A DNA stretch of 64,000 nucleotides. Source: Anaerolineae bacterium (lineage in GTDB: Bacteria > Chloroflexota > Anaerolineae > Aggregatilineales > UBA2796). A program made the translations under genes and the position numbers. Below are positions 54,667-63,420 of the stretch, in pieces. How positions within the stretch are numbered: the stretch's first letter is position 1; each line of letters begins with the position of its first letter. The stretch lies in NCBI GenBank assembly GCA_019637555.1, contig JAHBVK010000005.1:94328-158327 (forward strand). The letters are read 5' to 3'. The notes under the pieces are model-generated. The model saw only the letters and a program-made list of their open reading frames with translations. It did not search any database and was not told the origin of the DNA.

Positions 54667-55696
54667 TCGTACTCACAGCGTTACTAGCAGCACCTTCGGT
54701 GTAGAGCCAGCAAGCGACCTTCTGGTTATCCGGTAGTTCGACGACAGGCGGGGGCATCTGACAGCGATCATGGACGGCGGGACAGCGGTTGCTGAATCGG
54801 CAGCCCGTTGGTCGATCCAGCGGATTAGGTACTGAACCGGGGATGGGAATCAAGGCTTGCTTGGGTTTTGTCTGCGGTAGCACCATCGAATTGAGCAGCC
54901 CCTGAGAGTAGGGATGACGCGGATTCTCGAAGAACTGTCGTACCGGAGTTTGTTCCACCGCTTGCCCCAGATACATCACCAGCACCTCATCCGCCATCTT
55001 GGAGACGACGGCGAGATCGTGCGTGATCATGATCAAGCCCATGTTCAGTTCACGCCGCAGCCGATCCAGCAAGCGCAGGATTTGCGCCTGCACAGTGACA
55101 TCGAGCGCGGTGGTTGGCTCATCAGCAATCAGGATTTGCGGTTGGCAGGAGAGCGCCATCGCAATCATCACCCGCTGGCGCATCCCGCCACTCATCTGAT
55201 GGGGATAGTCATGCACGCGGCGGCGACTATCGGGCAAGCCAACCAGTTGCAGCAGTTCGACGGCGCGTTCCCATGCCGCTGCTTTGCTGATCCGCTGATG
55301 CCGCAGGATCGTCTCGACGATCTGCTCGCCCACTGTATACACAGGCGTCAGCGAGGTCATCGGCTCCTGAAAGATCATGGCGATGTCGTTACCGCGAATC
55401 GCCTGTATCTCGCGCCCTTTGGCATCCATCGTGACCAGATCAATCGTTGACTCTGATCCCTGCGGCGAAAACAGGATACGCCCTTCGGTGTGCGCGGATT
55501 GCACCAGCCTCAGGATCGAGCGTGCAGTCACACTTTTACCGCAGCCGCTTTCGCCCACGATGCATAGACACTGCCCGCGTTGCAGTGAAAAGCTGATGCC
55601 ATCAACGGCAGAGACCTTGCCGCCGAGCGTGTTAAAGGTGACTCGTAAGTCCTGTACCTTAAGCAGTGGATATGATGTTGTTTGCTGCATCATCAC
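54659..55696 (-). CDS. Oligopeptide/oligosaccharide ABC transporter ATPase, OppD/DppD type
   Basis: A 345-residue ABC ATPase with Walker A GESGCGKSVT, signature MSGGMRQRVMIAMA, Walker B ILIADEPTTALD and the C-terminal CRFSNRCPAVHDRC motif. It overlaps OppC by 4 bases (ATGA-type) and OppF by 8, so all are coupled. It forms a heterodimer with the OppF-type ATPase. Confidence 0.93.
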   Translation of the reverse strand: MMMQQTTSYPLLKVQDLRVTFNTLGGKVSAVDGISFSLQRGQCLCIVGESGCGKSVTARSILRLVQSAHTEGRILFSPQGSESTIDLVTMDAKGREIQAIRGNDIAMIFQEPMTSLTPVYTVGEQIVETILRHQRISKAAAWERAVELLQLVGLPDSRRRVHDYPHQMSGGMRQRVMIAMALSCQPQILIADEPTTALDVTVQAQILRLLDRLRRELNMGLIMITHDLAVVSKMADEVLVMYLGQAVEQTPVRQFFENPRHPYSQGLLNSMVLPQTKPKQALIPIPGSVPNPLDRPTGCRFSNRCPAVHDRCQMPPPVVELPDNQKVACWLYTEGAASNAVSTNE

Positions 55697-56874
55697 CTGA
55701 TCTTAGAATAAGGATCGAGCGCGTCACGCAGCGCATCCCCGAACAGATTGAATGCCAGCACCGTGATCAGGATGAACGCACCCGGCGCAAGCAGCCAAGG
55801 GATCGAGAGCAGCGCGTGGACGTTTTGCGCTTCTTTGAGCAGCGTCCCCCAACTGACCAGCGGCGGCGTGATCCCGACTCCGAGGAAGCTCAACGAGCTT
55901 TCTGCGAGGATCAAACCGGGGATGGTCAACGTGGCGACCACGATGATATGGCTGATGCAATTGGGCAGCAGATGACCGAGCAGGATCGTACGCTGGCTAG
56001 AACCTGCCACCCGCGCCGCCATGATGAATTCGCTCTCTTTGAGCGCCAGCGTCTTGCCGCGTATCTGCCGACACAACCCCGCCCAGCCGATCAGTGAGAG
56101 CAGCGCCGTGACGCCGAGATAACGGTTGAATGAGGGCATATCGGCTGGTAGCGCCGCCGCCAACGCTAACCATAACGGGATGCGCGGGAAAGACATTAGC
56201 ACTTCGGTGAAGCGTTGAATGAATAGATCCGGCAAGCCGCCCCAGTAGCCGGAAGCCACGCCGATGATCGATCCCAACGTCACCGCGATCAACATGCCCA
56301 CCAGTGGCACTAGCAGCGAGACTCGGCTGGCGATCAGCACTCTGGAGAATACATCGTAGCCGAGCGAATCTGTGCCGAACAGGAAGATTGTGCCGCCCGT
56401 CTCTGCCCCGAACAGATGAACATCCGTCGGGATGACGCCGAGCAATTTGTAGGGCATACCTTTGACGAACAAGCGCAGCGGATAGCTGACGCTACGATCC
56501 TCAACGAAGGTGGTACTGAACGTCTCGCGGTTAACTACCTTCTCGTAACCGTAAACGAATGGCGCTGTGGGTAACCAATCGCCCTCTTTGACGAAGTAAA
56601 CGCGCTGCGGCGGCATTTTCTTGAAATCGCGCTGCACCTCCTCAACGCCATAAGGCGCTAGAAATTCAGCGAAAACGGCGATGAAGATCAGGATCACGAT
56701 CCACAGCGTGCCGATCATGCCTAGTCGATTCGCCTTGAAGCGTGCCCATAACAGGCGACGGCGTGAGACACCTCGCTTCGGCGGGGTCTGCAAGCTGACG
56801 ATCTGTGCCTGAGTCTCAGGTTCAGCTTCAGTAGTTAGCGTTGAAGGGTTAATGTGGGTGGTCATCAGTATCAC
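55693..56874 (-). CDS. ABC transporter permease, OppC/DppC type
   Basis: A 393-residue permease, longer than typical OppC (about 300). The first membrane helix is near residues 50-72; it is followed by an enlarged extracytoplasmic loop of about 110 residues (from VEEVQRDFKK to LFGAETGG) before the five-helix core with the EAA loop ESEFIMAARVAGSSQRTIL. The enlarged loop may contact the binding protein. It starts 6 bases after the OppB gene. Confidence 0.92.
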   Translation of the reverse strand: MILMTTHINPSTLTTEAEPETQAQIVSLQTPPKRGVSRRRLLWARFKANRLGMIGTLWIVILIFIAVFAEFLAPYGVEEVQRDFKKMPPQRVYFVKEGDWLPTAPFVYGYEKVVNRETFSTTFVEDRSVSYPLRLFVKGMPYKLLGVIPTDVHLFGAETGGTIFLFGTDSLGYDVFSRVLIASRVSLLVPLVGMLIAVTLGSIIGVASGYWGGLPDLFIQRFTEVLMSFPRIPLWLALAAALPADMPSFNRYLGVTALLSLIGWAGLCRQIRGKTLALKESEFIMAARVAGSSQRTILLGHLLPNCISHIIVVATLTIPGLILAESSLSFLGVGITPPLVSWGTLLKEAQNVHALLSIPWLLAPGAFILITVLAFNLFGDALRDALDPYSKIR

Positions 56875-56880
56875 TAGCCC

Positions 56881-57876
56881 CTAATCCAAGCGGATGCGGG
56901 GATCGACCCACGCCAAAAGCATATCGGCAACCAGATTACCGAGCACCAGCAGGATTCCCAACATCATCAAGATAGTAGACGACACTTGAATATCTTTGGT
57001 CAGCAGCGCATCTTGCAGCAGCGGACCAATGGTTGGCAGCGAGAGCACGATAGAGGTGATCACGCCCGACGAGATGATCAAAGGGAATTGGAAGCCTAAC
57101 AGCGTGATCAGCGGATTGATAGCGATGCGGACAGCGTGTTTGTTGATCACCGAGGATTCGGGCAAGCCCTTCGCTCGCGCCGTCTCCACGTACTGCCGCC
57201 CCAGTTCATCCATCAGATTGCCGCGCATCACCCGCATGATCCCCGCCGCGCCCGGTGCGCCCGCCACGATCACCGGAATCCATAGATGCGCCAACAAGTC
57301 TTTGAACTTATCGAACGACCACGGCGCGTTGGCGTATTCGGAGGAGGATAACCCCAATGGCAGCGGCGCATTGAATACCAGCACGACTACCATCAACAGG
57401 ATCAGCGCCAGCAGAAAGTCGGGGATCGATTGTCCCAAGAAACTGAGCAAGGTGGCGATATTATCCAGCAGTGAATACTGATGCGTAGCTGAGTAGATGC
57501 CCACCGCCACGCCGACGAACCATGCGAAGCCGAGCGAGAGTAGCGCGAAGATGATGGAGTAGCCTAGGCGATCCCAGATCATGTCCGAGACGGGCTTAAA
57601 GGTAACCAGCGAGATGCCGAAATCGCCGCGAAAGAAGTTGAACAGCCAGTAGCCATACTGGATCGGCAGCGGCTGATCCAAGCCATAGCGGGCGCGGATC
57701 GCGTCGCCTTCGGCTTTTGCCGCCTGCGCGGAATAGCCCTGATTCTGCATCAGCCGATGTTCGAGGTCATCGATCACATCGCCAGCGGGCAGATTGGTGA
57801 TCAGAAAGCAGACGATGGAGATCAGTAAAACGGTGGGAATAGCCCACAATATTCGGCGTACAAAAAAAGCTGCCAT
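56881..57876 (-). CDS. ABC transporter permease, OppB/DppB type
   Basis: A 331-residue permease with the family start FVRRILWAIPTVLLISIV, a FRGDFGISL motif near residue 88-96 and the EAA loop GRQYVETARAKGLPESSVI near residue 225-243. Six hydrophobic segments are visible. It lies 168 bases downstream of the binding protein gene and is first of the four transporter genes. Confidence 0.93.
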   Translation of the reverse strand: MAAFFVRRILWAIPTVLLISIVCFLITNLPAGDVIDDLEHRLMQNQGYSAQAAKAEGDAIRARYGLDQPLPIQYGYWLFNFFRGDFGISLVTFKPVSDMIWDRLGYSIIFALLSLGFAWFVGVAVGIYSATHQYSLLDNIATLLSFLGQSIPDFLLALILLMVVVLVFNAPLPLGLSSSEYANAPWSFDKFKDLLAHLWIPVIVAGAPGAAGIMRVMRGNLMDELGRQYVETARAKGLPESSVINKHAVRIAINPLITLLGFQFPLIISSGVITSIVLSLPTIGPLLQDALLTKDIQVSSTILMMLGILLVLGNLVADMLLAWVDPRIRLD

Positions 57877-58044
57877 GCGCTGTCTATTTCACTATCTTTC
57901 ACTTTATATCCCTTGATACCGCAGACAGCGGATCGAGGGGACGCTGACACGCATGAGTCTGTGCGGACAGAGATCATGCGTGCCAACTCGTGAACAAGGA
58001 CAAAGGACAAGTCTGCGTACTTGAGTTTATTGAGTTTAGCTCGA

Positions 58045-59934
58045 CTAAGACTTGATGTAGAACTGCTCCGGCTTCTCGTAGATCACGTTTTGCAGCGAGA
58101 TGCCCTCGTCAGGGATGTTGCCCATGCGGTTGTGACGCACGATCAACACGGGCAGGTCGCCGAGCAAGTGGATGTTGAACATCCAATCGACGCGATACTT
58201 CGCCACTTCTTTATGCAGAGCACGGCTCTTATCAGGATCGACTTCCGCGTAAATCTGGCTACGGAGATCCCATAACGCCTGCTGACCTTCCGGCGGCACA
58301 ACGCCATCGGTGTAAATGCTTGCCTCCGAGTACATTGGCGACATGACCTCGAAATCGTAACGTACCAGCGGGATTTCGTTGGCATCGATGCCCCAGATGA
58401 AGGCGTGGAAGCTGCGGTTGCCGATGCGCTCAAAGACCAGCGAACGCGAGCTGGCATTCAGCGTCACGTTGATGCCTAGCGCCTGCCACGAGCGCACCAC
58501 CATTTCTGCCACCTTCAAGTGCATGGTGATCTCGCTGGCGACATCGAGGATGATCGAGACGGGCTTGCCGCTGGGGAACTGGCGGATGCCATCCGCGTTC
58601 TTGGTCAAGCCCAAGCCATCCAGCAGCGACTCAGCGCGGGCAAGATCATACTCAGCGTTGGTCTGCGTGATTGTGCTCATCTCCTCATCCCAGTACGGTG
58701 ATTTAGAACTTAAGCCGTAGCTGGTGGGACGCCCTAAGCCGTAATACAGGGTGTCGTTGATGTCCGCCCGATCCAGAGCGACGGAGAGCGCCACGCGGAA
58801 ATCCTTGTTCCGCAGCAGATCGAATAGTTCAGGATTCTCAGGGTCTTTCAGGTTGTAGTTGAAGTTGATCAACGTACCAGCGGTGAACGCCGTGCCGCGC
58901 CAGAACAGCAGTTTGTAGTCGCCGCGTGCCTCGTTCTCCTTGAGCGTTGGCAGTTGATCGAACAACTGGATATTGCGCTCCACTACGTCCACTTCGCCTG
59001 CGATTGCCTTGAGCACACCATTCTGCTGCGTGCCGACGAACGGCGCGTGATAGTAGTCGGCGTAGGGAAGTTGGTTGCCTTCGGTATCAACGACGCCGAA
59101 GTAGGGATTACGCTCCATCAGGATGCCCGTCGTGTCGCTGGTCTTGATCACCCACGGCGTCAGCGAGGGGATGCCCGGTTGCAGCGCGGCGATAGAGCTT
59201 TTCTCCTGCAAATCCTGATAGGTGGCAGTCTTGGTGTAGCGCGGATGCCACTGCATCAGGTAGTGCTTGGGATACAGCGTGAAGTGCGACTCACGCAGCC
59301 ACACGAAGGGGAAGTTGGCGAATGGCGCAGGGAACTTGAACACCAGCGTCAACGCATCCGGCGCTTCCAACACGATAGCTTCACCGTTAATGAACAGCGA
59401 GGCTGGTGGCGTGGGGATGAACTCCTTATCCATCAGCATGTCGTACCAGCGGAACATCACATCCTCGGAAGTGAAGGGCGCGCCATCCGACCACTTCAAT
59501 CCGTCGCGCAGTTTGATTGTTAACTGCGTGGCATCAGCGTTCCACTCGTAGGCTTCCGTCAGATAGGAGTCCCAACCGTTCAATGGCAGATTGGAGACGA
59601 ACTGCTCCAGATCGCGGGGGACATGCAGCAGACCGTAGTTCAGAAAATTACCGATTGCCGGATTATCGGTCTGATTGAGCATGAAGGCGCGGATCGTGCC
59701 ACCGTACTTGCCTACTTCATTGGTAGGTACGACTACCGCTGGCACTTTGGGCAGACGCGCCTCAACGGGCGGCAGCGTCCCCGCCTTCACCAGTTCATCC
59801 AGCATAGGCGCTTGTTTGAAACTCGTCGGTGTTTGCGCGGCGACGCGGCGCAATCCAGCTAACGGCAGTGATGCCGCTGCCATCGCCATGCCAGACATAA
59901 GTAGAAATTCACGACGAGTCATTCGTTTGGTCAT
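58045..59934 (-). CDS. Family 5 extracellular substrate-binding protein with Tat signal
   Basis: A 629-residue binding protein. The N-terminus is a twin-arginine signal (TRREFLLMSGMAMAAASLPL), so it folds before export. The mature part has the SBP_bac_5 pattern, with YEWNADATQLTIKLRDGLKW (near residue 130-149), FTSEDVMFRWYDM, and LSVALDRADINDTLYYGLG near residue 395. It serves the Opp-type transporter downstream. A 307-base region upstream contains hairpin and repeat motifs. Ligand unknown; the adjacent GH32 and beta-propeller enzymes suggest a fructan- or other oligosaccharide. Confidence 0.92.
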   Translation of the reverse strand: MTKRMTRREFLLMSGMAMAAASLPLAGLRRVAAQTPTSFKQAPMLDELVKAGTLPPVEARLPKVPAVVVPTNEVGKYGGTIRAFMLNQTDNPAIGNFLNYGLLHVPRDLEQFVSNLPLNGWDSYLTEAYEWNADATQLTIKLRDGLKWSDGAPFTSEDVMFRWYDMLMDKEFIPTPPASLFINGEAIVLEAPDALTLVFKFPAPFANFPFVWLRESHFTLYPKHYLMQWHPRYTKTATYQDLQEKSSIAALQPGIPSLTPWVIKTSDTTGILMERNPYFGVVDTEGNQLPYADYYHAPFVGTQQNGVLKAIAGEVDVVERNIQLFDQLPTLKENEARGDYKLLFWRGTAFTAGTLINFNYNLKDPENPELFDLLRNKDFRVALSVALDRADINDTLYYGLGRPTSYGLSSKSPYWDEEMSTITQTNAEYDLARAESLLDGLGLTKNADGIRQFPSGKPVSIILDVASEITMHLKVAEMVVRSWQALGINVTLNASSRSLVFERIGNRSFHAFIWGIDANEIPLVRYDFEVMSPMYSEASIYTDGVVPPEGQQALWDLRSQIYAEVDPDKSRALHKEVAKYRVDWMFNIHLLGDLPVLIVRHNRMGNIPDEGISLQNVIYEKPEQFYIKS

Positions 59935-60241
59935 GTAAACATCCTTTCTTCAAAAACCAGTCTCTATCTCATTTTGACCGCTGACCGATGGGAGATGAGC
60001 GTTGTGCCGATGCCAGATCGCCAGCCGTCATGAAATCACCCACAGGCGCAATGATTTGCTGTCCATTAACAGTAAAGCATGGATAGTCAGGGGGTAGCAA
60101 AGGGGGGTAGCGAGTCATTCTAACATTTCTCATTTGAGCGAAAATTTCAGAGTTTTGCGCGACTCATAAAATGATCTGTTCCGGTTTGGTCGCGCGGCGC
60201 GAAGGGGAGCTACGCCGGAACAGATCGGAAATCTGCAACCT
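59935..60241. other. Upstream control region of the Opp-type operon
   Basis: There is no gene in this stretch. It holds GGGGTAGCGAG (60104-60114) and TTGAGCGAAAATTT (60134-60147), both repeated upstream of the regulator gene near 61812 and 61866, and a long hairpin at 60173-60226 nearer the GH32 stop. The promoter of the binding protein gene must lie here. Confidence 0.5.
60173..60226 (-). terminator. Hairpin downstream of GH32 gene
   Basis: Perfect 12-base arms GATCTGTTCCGG (60173-60184) and CCGGAACAGATC (60215-60226) with a 30-base GC-rich loop. On the minus strand it begins 16 bases after the GH32 stop and is followed by ATTTTATGAG, so it probably separates GH32 from the Opp-type operon or protects the 3' end. 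Confidence 0.65.
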
Positions 60242-61669
60242 CTACATCGCTGCCGCCGACAGCCGGATATCGCTGAAGGTGGCGCTGCCCTCGCTGACGA
60301 ACAAGCCGTAAGTGCCCTCTCTGTGTTCGTAGCCGCGCGTCGAGAGTGCCACCTGATCGTTGATGTAGATCACGATCACGCTGCCTTCGACCAGCACTTG
60401 CAAGCGCACAGGGGCATTCTCTATTAGTTGCAACGGACGCTCGATGATCGGCGCTTCGTCGCCCGGACGCGGACTGCGATCAAAGATGATCCGCTGACGC
60501 CCCGGTTCTATCCGAATCTGGTAGTAGCGATCCAGCGCTTCATCCGCCCGCACGATCACGCCGACAGCGCGAGTCTCCGGTGAGCAAGTGATGGTTGTTT
60601 CCAATAGGCTGCTAACGGGCATCGAGTTGAGCGCCGCCCACGCGAATCCGCCGACAGCATTGGCGCTGACTACACCACTTTTGTCCGCACTAGGTGTCCA
60701 CTGCCCCAAGCGCGGCTCTAGGCGCAAATTCTCGGTTTTGTCGAAGCAGCGAGCGACCTCCGCTGGTAATCGCACCGTCAGCATGCCGTCAGATTGTTGC
60801 TCGATCTCATGGACAACCAGATCGCCACCCCAATTCCAGCCGCCTGTATCCTGCTCGCCCGTGCGCGAGGGGTTCCATCCGAAGGCGAAACGGCGCTTGC
60901 CGTCGGAAGCTGTTTTAGCGGCGTAGAAAGCGCGACCATCGAACGAGTCATTAGTCGGTGCGATCCATGGTCCTGCTAGGCTGCGGCTCATGCGGTAGTG
61001 AGTCAGATTGCGCTCGGTGAACGTCGAATAGACCAGATACCACCACTCACCGATGCGAAACAGATCGGGGCATTCGTGGGTGAAGTAGAGATCGGGAACC
61101 CAGAACGGATCGCAGACTCGCCATTCCTGTAAATCTGTTGAAGCTGCTAATGCGGTAATCCCCCGACGGTTAAAGGGACCATCCTTTTTACGTGCCGCCA
61201 ACAGCATCCAGTATTCCTTTGCCTCCTCATTCCAGAAGATGAACGGATCGCGCCAGTCATGGATTTCGTAATGCTGTGGAGGCGCGAACATAATCGGGTT
61301 GGCGGGATCTTTCTCCCAATGAATCAAATCGCGGCTGGTGGCGTGCATGATCGCCTGCTCCGGCTTGCCTACTGCGCGCAAGTGCGGATTGTGTCCGGTG
61401 TAGAAGATGTGGAACAAGCCATCTTTTTCCATTGCACAGCCTGTGAAGACGTATAAATCCTGCTCATTTTGGCGTCCGCGTGGTAATGCCTCCCCGTAAT
61501 CCGTAAAGCGGACGAAATCGCGCGTTCCCAGATGAAACCACGGCGTACCCTCGCCATGATTCGCCTTATCCCGATAATCTTTCAAATAGAAAAGGTGATA
61601 TTCTCCTTGCCAGTAGAAAGGAATAAAATCTGCTGCCCAGCCATCGCTCGGCTTAAAAAAGATCGACAT
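60242..61669 (-). CDS. Glycoside hydrolase family 32 (beta-fructosidase-like)
   Basis: A 475-residue enzyme. The five-bladed propeller (1-310) shows the GH32 triad: nucleophile Asp14 in WAADFIPFYWQG, the RDP motif Arg140-Asp141-Pro142 (DWRDPFIF), and the acid/base Glu199 in the EC-P-D motif (HECPDLF). Residues 325-475 form the GH32 C-terminal beta-sandwich. It has no signal peptide, so it acts on imported fructosides. The usual WMNDPNG at the nucleophile is replaced by WAADFIP, a divergent version, so sugar specificity may differ from invertase. Divergent from the regulator at 61894. Confidence 0.85.
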   Translation of the reverse strand: MSIFFKPSDGWAADFIPFYWQGEYHLFYLKDYRDKANHGEGTPWFHLGTRDFVRFTDYGEALPRGRQNEQDLYVFTGCAMEKDGLFHIFYTGHNPHLRAVGKPEQAIMHATSRDLIHWEKDPANPIMFAPPQHYEIHDWRDPFIFWNEEAKEYWMLLAARKKDGPFNRRGITALAASTDLQEWRVCDPFWVPDLYFTHECPDLFRIGEWWYLVYSTFTERNLTHYRMSRSLAGPWIAPTNDSFDGRAFYAAKTASDGKRRFAFGWNPSRTGEQDTGGWNWGGDLVVHEIEQQSDGMLTVRLPAEVARCFDKTENLRLEPRLGQWTPSADKSGVVSANAVGGFAWAALNSMPVSSLLETTITCSPETRAVGVIVRADEALDRYYQIRIEPGRQRIIFDRSPRPGDEAPIIERPLQLIENAPVRLQVLVEGSVIVIYINDQVALSTRGYEHREGTYGLFVSEGSATFSDIRLSAAAM

Positions 61670-61754
61670 TATTCAGAAACGTCCTTTCAGAATTTCAGAA
61701 CATGCTGTTATTTGTTGCAGTCAATATGAGCACCGTTCGGCACCTCATCCCGCC

Positions 61755-61771
61755 GCTGTGATGATCACAGC
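61755..61771. promoter_or_regulatory. Palindromic operator candidate
   Basis: GCTGTGAT-G-ATCACAGC is a perfect palindrome with 8-base arms and a 1-base centre, located in the divergent region between the GH32 gene and the HTH regulator gene, 86 bases upstream of the former. It is a good candidate binding site for the regulator encoded at 61894. Confidence 0.6.
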
Positions 61772-61893
61772 GAAATGACGCGCTATTAGCGATTAAAACA
61801 CAAGAAAGCTAGGGGTAGCGAGGTAGGGTAGGCAAGTTGATTTGCCCACAATGATGACGGTACTATTGAGCGAAAAATTTAGGAATATTGATC

Positions 61894-63192
61894 ATGACCC
61901 TCGCCAAAAACCTCTACAACACACTCGTTGAAATTCTTGAAGATGTACGCGAGCTGCCAATGGGCGCAGGGTTGCTGCAAGCAGATCACGCGATTGCGCT
62001 GCGCTTCGGTGTTTCGGAGAGCACAGCACGCAATTGGCGCCGGGGCAAACACAGTCAACTTGCCCCGGCGACGATGGCGGCGATCATCAAGGTTTGCAAT
62101 CGAATCGCGCCTGAGCGCGTCTCCGATCTGGAATTCATCGAACGACTCTCACGCGGCGCGCACGAAGCCAGATTAGCGGCTGACGCCCTCGTCGAGCAGC
62201 TCAACAACCAGATTCACAGCAAAAATACAACGTGGCATATCTACTCCGGTCCGCTGAAAATGGCGTTCGATCTTAAGCTCGATCCAATGCGCCGCCAGCG
62301 CTTGATGACGCAATCCAGCTTGATCGTGCGGCGCGTCCTCGAAATGGGCATCGATCAGGCGAATATCCCCGCCGCGCCGGAACTGATCCGCTATTCCACG
62401 CATGGCTGGTATCTCAACGGCTTATTTAAAATCCGCGAGGACAGTTTACAAAGTGAATTAGCGGGCATCCTTGATGGCTATCTCAGTCCTGTCGAAGCCG
62501 CGCTGTACGTTGGTGATGGATGCGCCGTACCCAGCCTGATCTCCGGCAATCCAGAACGGGCGGGCTATTACGCGCAGCAGGCGTTGAATCTGTTGCAGAC
62601 CGCGACTATCGAAGATGAGCAGTTCGCCGCCGTCAGTATCCATGATGCCGCTACGATGATCCGATCTATTCAGGTGATGATCGCCTGCCACAGCGGGTAT
62701 CGGCAGCAAGAAGGCATGATCGCTCAATTTGTTCACGATCATGGCGACACACCAGCACAGATTGAGTGGATCGAAGGACATCGGCAAGAAGCACTTGGCT
62801 ACATCGAACTGGCGAAGCGCGTCGATTTCCCCAAAGCGGCGCACCATTTCGCGGAAGCGGGCAAGGCGCTCAATAAGTGGCTCTCGCAGTTCGATATTCC
62901 CTTTAGCAGCACCGCCTCGCAAAGTCTGTGTGGCTATGCCTTACTGATGAGCGAAGGACCAACCGAACCTGTGCGCTCACAGATTTCCGAAGGCTTGCTC
63001 CGCACCATCGATTTAGGCATTGTGTCGCATCAAATTCGGGCACGGCTGTGTCAGGCGCGGCTCTACGAGAGCAGTGGTGATCGGCACATGGCGGCTTTCC
63101 AGCACGAGAAAACGCAGGAACTAGTACAGCGCCACAATCTGCAACGCTGGTACACAATGCTTGACCAGATGTTACTGCCGATAAACGCCTGA
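61894..63192 (+). CDS. HTH-domain regulator-like protein
   Basis: About 432 residues from the ATG at 61894 (AGGA at 61881-61884; an in-frame TTG at 61888 is the alternative). Residues about 20-60 form a helix-turn-helix (ADHAIALRFGVSESTARNWR with recognition helix ESTARNWRRG). The remainder (80-432) is alpha-helical with TPR-like units (for example ALGYIELAKRVDFPKAAHHF) and no enzyme motif, a layout seen in signal-responsive regulators. No membrane helix is seen. It is divergent from GH32, so it probably controls GH32 and the Opp-type operon. Confidence 0.7.
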   Translation: MTLAKNLYNTLVEILEDVRELPMGAGLLQADHAIALRFGVSESTARNWRRGKHSQLAPATMAAIIKVCNRIAPERVSDLEFIERLSRGAHEARLAADALVEQLNNQIHSKNTTWHIYSGPLKMAFDLKLDPMRRQRLMTQSSLIVRRVLEMGIDQANIPAAPELIRYSTHGWYLNGLFKIREDSLQSELAGILDGYLSPVEAALYVGDGCAVPSLISGNPERAGYYAQQALNLLQTATIEDEQFAAVSIHDAATMIRSIQVMIACHSGYRQQEGMIAQFVHDHGDTPAQIEWIEGHRQEALGYIELAKRVDFPKAAHHFAEAGKALNKWLSQFDIPFSSTASQSLCGYALLMSEGPTEPVRSQISEGLLRTIDLGIVSHQIRARLCQARLYESSGDRHMAAFQHEKTQELVQRHNLQRWYTMLDQMLLPINA

Positions 63193-63383
63193 GCTTTCGT
63201 ACATATTGCGTGACCTCCGATACGGTGTGAATACACATTAGCTAAATGTGTGATGATCGCGCTGAAATTGGTTACCACGCTTTCTAGGAATGCCGAACAA
63301 ACTAACCGACATCTAAGTTACATTGGTTCGACACGTCTCAGTTACTACCTTGATATACTCTGCATCAATGATTTGGATAGTGA

Positions 63384-63410
63384 CGAGGGCACAGCATAAC
63401 CGCGCCCTCG
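63384..63410. terminator. Hairpin between convergent regulator and ABC-2 genes
   Basis: Seven-base arms CGAGGGC (63384-63390) and GCCCTCG (63404-63410) with a 13-base loop lie 10 bases beyond the ABC-2 permease stop. There is no clear T-run, so it may be a weak terminator. The rest of the 63193-63420 gap holds nothing recognisable. Confidence 0.45.
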
Positions 63411-63420
63411 ATAGGCAAAC

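Noticed and set aside
58954..59523. 189-codon plus-strand frame inside the family 5 binding protein gene
   Set aside because: Antisense shadow of a Tat-exported protein with clear motifs.
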